Of a DNA stretch of 64,000 nucleotides, positions 20,664 to 27,488 are shown piece after piece (position 1 is the stretch's first letter; each line of letters begins with the position of its first letter). A program made the translations under genes and the position numbers. Origin of the DNA: Pelagibius sp964472095 (lineage in GTDB: Bacteria; Pseudomonadota; Alphaproteobacteria; Kiloniellales; Kiloniellaceae); assembly GCA_964472095.1 (NCBI GenBank), contig CAYYIV010000024.1, positions 1 to 64,000 of the forward strand, read 5' to 3'. Under the pieces are notes generated by a model that saw only the letters and a program-made list of their open reading frames with translations, ran no database searches and was not told the origin of the DNA.

Positions 20664-21209
20664 TTAGGGAACGACGACGACGGCGAGCCAGCAGAGGCAG
20701 GCTGCCAGGCCCAGCAGCGGACGGCTGACCTGCAGGCGCAGCAGGCTTTTGGCGCTGGGGCGCCACAGCGAGAGATTCTGCGCGCGCATGCCGCGGTGCT
20801 GGCGTGGCGGCGTTCCCCATTCGGCGCCGACGGCGCGCGCTCCGGCCGCGCGGTCTGCAACGGCCAGGCGCAGCGCAACGCGGCCACGCGGCGTCGGCAG
20901 GGCACTGCCAGCGCCGTCCGCCGACAGCTCGCCGGCGAGGCTGCGGTCGACCGCGGCGATGATCTCAGCCCAGGCGGGCTCGGCGCTGACGCCACGGGCC
21001 AGCAGGTCGCGTGCCGTCGCTGCTGTCAGGCGACTGAGCAAAGCCGTATCGCTGGCCCCGGCGGCACGCAGGTAGCGGTCGATACGGATAACGAGTTCGC
21101 TGTGGCGTACTTCCGGCTGGGTCAACAGCTGGTTGGCGATGGCGTCGTCGGCCCCGGCGTCGAAAGGAACGGGGGCTTCGCTGGATAGGTCGGTCAAGCG
21201 CGCTTCCAC
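20664..21209 (-). CDS. Hypothetical protein between opgG/D and opgH
   Basis: A 181-codon frame begins at a GTG (21209) that overlaps the opgG stop by 16 bases and ends 13 bases before opgH. It has an alpha-helical, Ala/Arg/Leu-rich body and a C-terminal hydrophobic segment (about residues 160-180, ending CWLAVVVVP), which would make it a tail-anchored membrane protein. Its tight fit in the glucan operon supports a real gene. Reverse-strand frames here are also open, so coding status is not certain. No known family recognised. Confidence 0.62.
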   Translation of the reverse strand: MEARLTDLSSEAPVPFDAGADDAIANQLLTQPEVRHSELVIRIDRYLRAAGASDTALLSRLTAATARDLLARGVSAEPAWAEIIAAVDRSLAGELSADGAGSALPTPRGRVALRLAVADRAAGARAVGAEWGTPPRQHRGMRAQNLSLWRPSAKSLLRLQVSRPLLGLAACLCWLAVVVVP

Positions 21210-22765
21210 AGATAGCTCCAGGTCTCGGTCAAGGCGTGATCACGGTCTTTAAGAAAGGCGCGCAACTCGATGGCAGCTTCGCCTTCCGGGTCCAACTCGA
21301 AAAGAGCCAGCCAGGTTCCCGTGGCTGGATTGTGGCGGCTCTTGGCGTCGATCAGCTTGCCGGCGGAGGCACTGACCACCAACTCAACGGCGTTCTCGTC
21401 GGAGAGTTCCCCAAGCGGGCCACCGCCGAACTCAACGGCGAATCGCCGCAGCTCCGTACCGCCGTCGCCGGCCCCCGCCTCGCGGGTGGCCAGGGCGTGG
21501 CCAATGGCCGGAAACCCAGGGTGCTCGCTACCGAACCGGAGCCTGTATGCGAAGGACCAGACCTGGCCCGGCTCCACCGCCCGCTCAGGCACCCAGAACA
21601 GGCCGATGTTGTCGTAACGCTCGGAATCGCTGGGAATTTCGATCAACTGGGCGACACCCTTGCCCCAGTTGTCGAGCGGCTCGACCCAGGCGTTCGGCCG
21701 GCGCTCATAGTTAAAGTCGAGATCCAGGTAGCTGCGGCTGTCGCGGTCGCGCTGCATCAGGCCGAAGCCGCGCGGGTTCTCGTCGCCGAAAGAACTGATT
21801 TGCAGCGTGGCCCGGTTGGTCAGCGGTCGCCAGATCCATTCGCCGCGCCCCGACGCCAGCAGCATGCCGTCGGAATCGTGCACCTCCGGGCGCAGGTCGT
21901 CGATCGGCCGGGTGGTGTTCTCGCCGTAAAGGAACATGGAGGTGAGGGGGGCGAGACCGAGCTTCTCCACCGCGGCGCGGGTATAGAGCCGGGCGCGCAC
22001 TTCCATCACGCTCTCCGCGCCGGGGGTCAGTTTGAAATGATAGGCACCGGCCAGGCTCTCGCTGTCGAGCAAGGCATAGACCTCGATGCTATCGGCGCCG
22101 GATGCGGGCTTCTTCAGCCAGAAGTCCCGGAAGTAGGGGAACTCCTCCTTCTTCGCCAGGCCGGTGTCGATGGCCAAGCCGCGCGCCGAGAGCCCGTAAT
22201 GCTGGCCGGCGCCGAGGACGCGGAAATAGCTCGCGCCCAGAAAGACCGCCAGCTCGTCCAGGTGATCGTCGCGGTTCAGCGGATGGATGATGCGAAAGCC
22301 GCCGAAACCGAGATCCTCAGGCGGCGGCTGATCCAGTTCGGCACCCGCGAAGTCGAAGAGGTCGGGCGTGTAGGCGACCGGCGCGATGTTGTCGCCGTCG
22401 ACCACGTTGATGGCGACCTGGTGGCGAAAGTAGGAGCCGCGCGGGAAGAACTGCACCTGAAAGGGCAAGCCCTCGCCCCGCCACAGGTTGGCCTCCGAAT
22501 TGAAACGGATGGCGTGATAGCGCTCCGGGGTCAGTTCGGCCAGGCGGTCCGGCATGGCCTTGGCGTTCGGCTTGTGGGTGTCGGAGGCGAGCCGTTCAGC
22601 CATTGTGGCGACCTGGTCGAAACCGAAGCCGGCGCCGGGCATGGCCAGGGACCACTCCTTGGCTGCATGGGCAGGCGCCGAAGGCCAGAGCGTGGCCACA
22701 GGAACCATGGCACCGACCCCCACGCTCGTCAGGAACGTCCGTCGGTCAAGGTAATGAATGGACAC
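21194..22765 (-). CDS. opgG: Periplasmic glucan biosynthesis protein OpgG/OpgD
   Basis: A 523-residue periplasmic protein of the MdoG family, needed for glucan backbone release or branching. The N-terminus has a twin-arginine signal (DRRTFLT followed by a hydrophobic run and PAHA), which is typical of OpgD, whereas OpgG usually uses Sec. The body has YHAIRFN, NIGLFWVPE and EPGQVWSFAYRLR, all family features. I start it at GTG 22765 with AGAGG just upstream. Without a second paralogue in view, OpgG and OpgD cannot be told apart with confidence. Confidence 0.9.
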   Translation of the reverse strand: MSIHYLDRRTFLTSVGVGAMVPVATLWPSAPAHAAKEWSLAMPGAGFGFDQVATMAERLASDTHKPNAKAMPDRLAELTPERYHAIRFNSEANLWRGEGLPFQVQFFPRGSYFRHQVAINVVDGDNIAPVAYTPDLFDFAGAELDQPPPEDLGFGGFRIIHPLNRDDHLDELAVFLGASYFRVLGAGQHYGLSARGLAIDTGLAKKEEFPYFRDFWLKKPASGADSIEVYALLDSESLAGAYHFKLTPGAESVMEVRARLYTRAAVEKLGLAPLTSMFLYGENTTRPIDDLRPEVHDSDGMLLASGRGEWIWRPLTNRATLQISSFGDENPRGFGLMQRDRDSRSYLDLDFNYERRPNAWVEPLDNWGKGVAQLIEIPSDSERYDNIGLFWVPERAVEPGQVWSFAYRLRFGSEHPGFPAIGHALATREAGAGDGGTELRRFAVEFGGGPLGELSDENAVELVVSASAGKLIDAKSRHNPATGTWLALFELDPEGEAAIELRAFLKDRDHALTETWSYLWKRA

Positions 22766-22819
22766 TCTCGCCTCTTTTACTGGGGGCTGGATGCCAGGCC
22801 GCAACGGCCGTAGATCAGG

Positions 22820-22995
22820 CGCTCCCAGCTCGCCGACTCGCCGATGTGGCGATGCGATATCCCGCTTTCAAGCGGCGCTGGAAGCCTCCTTCAAATAAAG
22901 ACGCGCAGCCTCGGGAATTGTTCCAGAGGTTGAACCCAACCAAGCAGCGGTACTTTGCTAGGCGTTTGAAATTGCGGCCTTAGCGGCCGTTTTTT
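22820..22995 (+). ncRNA. Candidate small RNA upstream of opgG (antisense direction)
   Basis: This rightward stretch has no coding frame. It contains three short hairpins: CCGCTT-TC-AAGCGG (22862-22875), GGTT-GAACCC-AACC (22928-22941), and a terminator-like CGGCC-TTAGC-GGCCG followed by six T residues (22975-22995). Between the first two is CCTCCTT, an anti-Shine-Dalgarno sequence of the kind seen in alphaproteobacterial small RNAs. The 5' end is a guess. Confidence 0.35.
22975..22995 (+). terminator. Intrinsic terminator hairpin with T tract
   Basis: CGGCC (22975-22979), loop TTAGC, GGCCG (22985-22989) and TTTTTT (22990-22995). It reads rightward with no annotated gene upstream on this strand, which is the main reason to suspect a small RNA. 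Confidence 0.6.
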
Positions 22996-23823
22996 GCATC
23001 GATCATCCGATATAAGCCGGCCCATCCGGACGGCGGAAGAGTCAAGGAAGTGGCATCGCGGAGGTTCTGTTCGTTGGCTGCCAAATCCTGCTACGCCGTT
23101 TCGCCACAGTACCTGCGGCCGGGTTCCCGCAGCGGTGGACGCCAACCTGCAACTGGACGCTGCAGGGCAGCATCCTCCGCAGCCGGCGATCGGGGGTGCC
23201 GGGTCGGGCCCCACGAGCGTGACGCCGTCGCCTTCGGCCACAACGTCGTCGCCTCCGGCTCCGTGGCCGCAACGTCGTCGCCTCCGGCTCCGTGAAAGCT
23301 TCACCCCGGATGTCGCGAGCGATGGTGGTCCGGGTGGTGGCTGCGCTCTGCCCGTCGTCCGGCAGGTCGCTGCAGCTGTCGAAGCCGAAGTCGAGTCGAC
23401 CTCGTCGTGGACTGCCGGCGCCCGGCGGAGGGACTCGACTCCGCGATGTCGCCAATCAGAGGCATTGTCCTTGACTCGCTTTCGGCGTTCGACGTGGCTG
23501 TGCGAGAGCGCGCATCCGGAGCTCGAAACGATGGCGGCGTTCGTCGATAGAACTCACGAAGCAACATCGACGCGTTGAACGAATCATCAGGTGCATAGTG
23601 ACATCTGCCCAAGCAACAGATGGCGCTCTCGGCGCACAATGCTGTGCGGTCGGATGCTGTTCTCTTGATGCTGATGTCGGCTTCGCTCTCAAAGCCCTCG
23701 AGAAAACTTTTGGCGATTGCTTCTTAGGGCTCTCTCTTTTCTTGTCACTGCTTCATCAAAGATGCACAATTCGCCGCGCAGAGTGGCATCACCGGATTCG
23801 TTTTACCTTTAGGGGATTAGACA
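22996..23823. other. Gene-poor interval before the histone-like gene
   Basis: About 830 bases without a convincing protein gene. Open frames up to about 190 codons exist on both strands but have scattered composition and no domain. The left part contains a 25-base tandem duplication (23241-23294). The right part (about 23580-23820) becomes more AT-rich and should hold the promoter of the histone-like gene. Confidence 0.5.
23241..23294. repeat. Short tandem duplication (25-base unit)
   Basis: CAACGTCGTCGCCTCCGGCTC plus CGTG occurs at 23241-23265 and exactly again at 23270-23294, separated by GCCG. A degenerate third copy precedes it (about 23221-23240). It lies in non-coding DNA. Confidence 0.85.
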
Positions 23824-24162
23824 TTGGCAACCAAGACCACTTCGAAAAAGCCTGCCGCTAAGAAGAAAGCGGCGGCTAAGAAACGCGCAGCCGCTAAGAA
23901 GAAAGCGCCGGCGCGGAAATCCACCGCGAAGAAGAAGGCTGTGAAGAAGACAGCCAAGAGGACAGCCAAAAAGGCGACCAAGAAGAAGGCTGTGAAAAAG
24001 ACAGCCAGGAAGGCCGCCAAGAAGAAGGCTACGAAAAAGAAAGCGGTAAAGAAGACCGCGAAAAAGAAGACCGCGAAAAAGAAGGCCGCGAAGAAGAAGG
24101 TGGCAAAAAAGAAGGCCCCCAGGAAAGCTGCGAAAAAGGCTGCAACGCCAGTAGCTTCCTGA
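23824..24162 (+). CDS. Lysine/alanine-rich histone H1-like protein
   Basis: A 112-residue protein made almost entirely of K, A and T in repeated AAKKKA/VKKTAKK units, with a short tail TPVAS. This is the composition of eukaryotic H1 tails and of bacterial AlgP/HctB-like DNA-binding proteins, so it very likely binds DNA by charge. The start is TTG at 23824, after AGGGGATTAG; no ATG is available nearby. A paralogue of the same type lies at 60213-60638. The repeats make the length prone to change. Confidence 0.8.
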   Translation: MATKTTSKKPAAKKKAAAKKRAAAKKKAPARKSTAKKKAVKKTAKRTAKKATKKKAVKKTARKAAKKKATKKKAVKKTAKKKTAKKKAAKKKVAKKKAPRKAAKKAATPVAS

Positions 24163-24180
24163 AGCCTGTCACCTTGCCTG

Positions 24181-24201
24181 GAGGCGGCTTAGCGCCGCCT
24201 C
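24181..24201. terminator. Perfect hairpin downstream of histone-like gene
   Basis: GAGGCGGC (24181-24188), loop TTAGC, GCCGCCTC (24194-24201), an exact eight-base stem 18 bases after the stop. No T tract follows, so it may pair with the next hairpin to end transcription. Confidence 0.5.
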
Positions 24202-24237
24202 TGGCTGCCGCTGGACGGCAGTGACGAAAGTCGAAAA

Positions 24238-24274
24238 CGGCGACCTCCGATGCGGGGGTCGCCGCTTTCTTTTC
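24238..24274. terminator. Bidirectional intrinsic terminator
   Basis: CGGCGACC (24238-24245) pairs with GGTCGCCG (24257-24264), followed by CTTTCTTTTC. On the other strand the stem is followed by TTTTCG. It can stop the histone-like gene from the left and the patatin gene from the right. Confidence 0.7.
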
Positions 24275-24393
24275 TGCCTGCAGTGAAGCGCGGGAAGGAC
24301 GCGGTCTGCGCTTCGGCGGTGGTGCCTGTCGTGCGATTCAGATCGCTACCGGCGACCTTGTCGAGGCCGTGCATGGTGCCTTCTGCGGTGCCG

Positions 24394-25344
24394 TCAGTTT
24401 TCGCGTGCGAAGATCGAGATGGCGTCGCTGAGGTCGGGCAGGACGCGTTCGACGGCGGCCTCACCTTCGGCGATGATCTCGTCGGCGCGGTCGAACTCGA
24501 AGAGCCCGAAGGTTCCGAGTCGCGGGGTGATGTGAACGTCGGGCGGCTCCCCGGCAAGTCGGGACCGGGAGATACGGTCCTGGACGATCCCGAGGGCGGA
24601 GATCATCACGCCGAACATGGAGGGGTGAGTCGGTTCGCGCCGGAAGATGCGTTTGGCGAGGGTGCCGATGCGCGACCGCTTGGCTTCCTCCTCGTGCTCT
24701 TTCAGCTCATTGAGCAGGTCGAAGCCGGCGACGGTCGGAATGGAGGCGCCGATCCGACGCTCCTTGCCGAGGATGTCGGCATTGAGATTCACCGCGATGG
24801 TCATCTGTGCGCCGAGCGCGTGGCAGACCGATACCGGAACCGGATTGACCAGCGCGCCGTCGACGAGCCAGCGGTCGTTGTGCTGCATCGGCTCGAAGAC
24901 GCCCGGCAGCGAGAACGACGTGCGCATGGCGTCCACCAGGTTGCCTTCGCGCAACCACACCTCGTGGCCGGTGACGAGATCCGTAGCGACAGCGGCGAAG
25001 GGGATGCCGAGATCCTCGATGCGGATGTCGCCGACGTTCTGGCGCAGCGCTTCGACCAGATGGCGGCCGCCGATCATGCCGCCGTTTCGCCCGCGGAAGT
25101 CCATGTAGGAGATCATGCGCAGCCGGGTAAGGGATCTGGCCCAGGCTTCCAGCACGTCGCTCTTGCCGGCCAGGTGCACGCCGCCGACCACGGCGCCGAT
25201 CGAGGTGCCGACGATGACGTCGGGCTCGATGCCGTGGCGCGCGAGCGCGCGGATCACGCCGAGGTGCGCCCAGCCGCGCGCCACTCCGCTGCCCAGAGCG
25301 AGGCCGATGCGTGGACGCGTTTGCGGATGCAGGGGCTGGACCAT
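24394..25344 (-). CDS. Patatin-like phospholipase family protein
   Basis: A 316-residue patatin-fold serine hydrolase, close to the RssA/YchK subgroup. It shows the glycine-rich oxyanion turn (GLALGSGVARG), the nucleophile elbow GTSIG (Ser near residue 47), and the catalytic Asp in VDGALVNP (near 160). There is no signal peptide. It probably hydrolyses lipid esters at the membrane; the physiological substrate of this subgroup is unknown. It stands alone, divergent from the methionine genes. Confidence 0.88.
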   Translation of the reverse strand: MVQPLHPQTRPRIGLALGSGVARGWAHLGVIRALARHGIEPDVIVGTSIGAVVGGVHLAGKSDVLEAWARSLTRLRMISYMDFRGRNGGMIGGRHLVEALRQNVGDIRIEDLGIPFAAVATDLVTGHEVWLREGNLVDAMRTSFSLPGVFEPMQHNDRWLVDGALVNPVPVSVCHALGAQMTIAVNLNADILGKERRIGASIPTVAGFDLLNELKEHEEEAKRSRIGTLAKRIFRREPTHPSMFGVMISALGIVQDRISRSRLAGEPPDVHITPRLGTFGLFEFDRADEIIAEGEAAVERVLPDLSDAISIFAREN

Positions 25345-25491
25345 GGCGAATCATACTGCCGCGCGGATTAATCGATTCATAATTAAGAACCCGTCGGCGG
25401 AAAGCCAGGGATCGGCGCCGCGCGGCGGCTCGGCGGCGTTAATGCGGGCCCGGTGCGGTCCCCGAAGGTGGCGGAAAGCCGCATGTCGCGC

Positions 25492-25523
25492 TTGACATAA
25501 CGATATCTTTATATCCTTATTAT
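25492..25523 (+). promoter_or_regulatory. Promoter with SahR-like palindrome upstream of the met operon
   Basis: TTGACA (25492-25497) runs into the near-palindrome ATAACGATATCTTTAT (25497-25512), centred on GATATC with 14 of 16 positions symmetric. AT-rich candidates for a -10 element follow (TATTAT at 25518). AT-rich palindromes are typical ArsR-family targets, and the first gene downstream encodes an ArsR-methyltransferase, so autoregulation is likely. Confidence 0.6.
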
Positions 25524-25562
25524 AGCATCTTGCTTCCGTAATGCCTTGCCGGGAGAGCAGCC

Positions 25563-26516
25563 ATGGACAATCTCCTGTCCGCCATGAAAGCAGCCGCCGA
25601 GCCGACCCGGCTTCGGCTCCTGGTGCTCTGTGCCCATGCCGACCTGACGGTTTCCGATCTCGTCCATATCCTCGGCCAGAGCCAGCCGCGGCTGTCACGG
25701 CACCTGAAGCTGCTCGCCGAGGCCGGCCTGCTCAACCGCAACCGGGAGGGCAGCTGGGCCTACTTCCGCTTGGCTCACGAAGGGCCCGCGGCGGCCCTGG
25801 CACAGACCCTGGTCGATGCCCTGCCGGCTGACGACCCGACGGTGGTGCGCGACCTGCGCCGCCTCGACGAACTGATGGGCGAGCGCGCCCAGCGCGCGGA
25901 GGACTACTTCCGCCAGGTCGCCGACCGGTGGGACGAGCTGCGCGCACTCTATGTCCACGACGACGAGGTGGAACGCCAACTGGCCGCCCTGATCGCCGCC
26001 GAGCGGGTCGGCGACCTGCTCGACATCGGCACCGGCACCGGGCGCATCCTGGAAGTCCTCGCCGACAAGGTGGAGCACGCCGTCGGCATCGACTTTTCCT
26101 CGGACATGCTGATGCTGGCCCGCTCCAAGCTGGAGCGCGCCCGCCTGCGCAACTGCGTGGTGCGCAAGGGCGACATGAATCACCTGCCGCTGGGCGAGGC
26201 GAGCTTCGATGCGGTGACCATCCATCAGGTACTGCACTATGCCGAGCGGCCGTCGCGGGCCATCGAGGAAGCGGCCCGCGTGCTGCGTCCCGGCGGGCGC
26301 CTCTTCATCGTTGATTTCCTGGCCCATGAGCTCGACTTCCTGCGTAGCGAGCACGAGCACCGCTGGCTCGGCTTCGAGGAAGACAAGATGGCCGATTGGC
26401 TGCAGTCGGCCGGCTTGCAGCCAGAGGACTGTCGACGCCTCAAGGGCAAGGCTCTGACCATCTGCATATGGACGGCGCGCCAGACCGCGGCGCGCGACCG
26501 TTCCGTAGCGGCTTGA
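25563..26516 (+). CDS. ArsR-family regulator fused to SAM-dependent methyltransferase (SahR-like)
   Basis: A 317-residue protein with an N-terminal winged helix (about 1-85; recognition helix in SQPRLSRHLKLLAEAG) and a C-terminal class I methyltransferase fold. The SAM-binding glycine motif LLDIGTGTGRI is near residue 151, and GIDFSSDML follows. This two-domain layout matches SahR, the S-adenosylhomocysteine-responsive regulator of methionine genes described in Proteobacteria, where the methyltransferase domain serves as a ligand sensor. It leads an operon with metF and metH, which fits. GGGAGA upstream of ATG 25563. Confidence 0.82.
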   Translation: MDNLLSAMKAAAEPTRLRLLVLCAHADLTVSDLVHILGQSQPRLSRHLKLLAEAGLLNRNREGSWAYFRLAHEGPAAALAQTLVDALPADDPTVVRDLRRLDELMGERAQRAEDYFRQVADRWDELRALYVHDDEVERQLAALIAAERVGDLLDIGTGTGRILEVLADKVEHAVGIDFSSDMLMLARSKLERARLRNCVVRKGDMNHLPLGEASFDAVTIHQVLHYAERPSRAIEEAARVLRPGGRLFIVDFLAHELDFLRSEHEHRWLGFEEDKMADWLQSAGLQPEDCRRLKGKALTICIWTARQTAARDRSVAA

Positions 26517-26531
26517 AGGAGGACAGCGCTC

Positions 26532-27488
26532 ATGGCCGATAGCATCCGCAACGCCGCCGCCGCCCCACGTGCCGTCACCAAGGGAGACAGTTTGTTGCCG
26601 CGCTTTTCCTTCGAGTACTTTCCACCGGCTACCCCGGTCGCCGAAGAGCGCTTCCGCGACACGGTGGTGCGTCTCGGCGCCTTGGGGCCGGACTTCGTCT
26701 CGGTCACCTACGGGGCCGGCGGCACCACGCAGGAGCGCACCTTCAAGGCGATCGACTGGGTGCGCCGCGAGACCGACCAGCAGCCGGCGGCGCACCTGAC
26801 CTGCGTCGGGGCGAGCCGGGCGCAGATCGACGCCATCGCTGAAAAGTATTGGGAGTCGGGGGTGCGCCGGATCGTCGCCATCCGTGGCGACGCCCCCAAG
26901 GACAGCAGCGGCTACCGGCCGCATCCTGAGGGCTATGCCTATGCCGCCGATCTGGTCGCCGGCCTGAAGCGGGTAGCCGATTTCGACATTTCCGTCTCGG
27001 CTTATCCGGAGGTGCACCCGGAGGCACGCAATGCCGCCGCCGACCTGGACAACCTGAAGCGCAAGATCGACGCCGGCGCCAGCCGCGCCATCACCCAGTT
27101 CTTCTTCGATCCGGACGACTACCTGCGCTTCATCGACCGCGCGCGGGCGGCCGGCATCAAGGTGCCGATCGTCCCGGGCATCCTGCCGATCGTGAACTTC
27201 GACCGCACGCGGCAGATGGCGGAGAGCTGCAAGGCGGCGATGCCGCGGTGGCTGGTCGACCTCTACGCCGAACTGGAGGAGGACAACGAGGTGCGCTTCC
27301 CGGTAGCGGTCTCGGTCGCCGCCGAGCTCTGCCGTCATCTCCTGGCCCGCGGAGTCGAGGACTTTCACATCTATACCCTGAACCGGGCAGACCTGACGGC
27401 GGCGCTCTGCCGGCTGCTGCGCAGCGACAGGCGGTCCCGCGCATTCCTTGTCGAGGAGCCCATGCTGCTGGCCGGAGGCCTTTCGTGA
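26532..27488 (+). CDS. metF: 5,10-methylenetetrahydrofolate reductase MetF
   Basis: A 318-residue TIM-barrel flavoprotein that reduces methylene-THF to methyl-THF for methionine synthase. Family landmarks: FSFEYFPP with its catalytic Glu, SVTYGAGGTT, HLTCVGAS, ALRGD-like AIRGDAP, and QFFFD. Strong AAGGAGGACAG ribosome site. Its stop overlaps the metH start (GTGA), so the two are translationally coupled and provide methyl-THF directly for the next enzyme. Confidence 0.95.
   Translation: MADSIRNAAAAPRAVTKGDSLLPRFSFEYFPPATPVAEERFRDTVVRLGALGPDFVSVTYGAGGTTQERTFKAIDWVRRETDQQPAAHLTCVGASRAQIDAIAEKYWESGVRRIVAIRGDAPKDSSGYRPHPEGYAYAADLVAGLKRVADFDISVSAYPEVHPEARNAAADLDNLKRKIDAGASRAITQFFFDPDDYLRFIDRARAAGIKVPIVPGILPIVNFDRTRQMAESCKAAMPRWLVDLYAELEEDNEVRFPVAVSVAAELCRHLLARGVEDFHIYTLNRADLTAALCRLLRSDRRSRAFLVEEPMLLAGGLS

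Noticed and set aside
22994..23578. 194-codon rightward frame in the gene-poor interval
   Set aside because: It contains the non-coding tandem duplication, lacks a ribosome site and domain, and an equally open leftward frame overlaps it.
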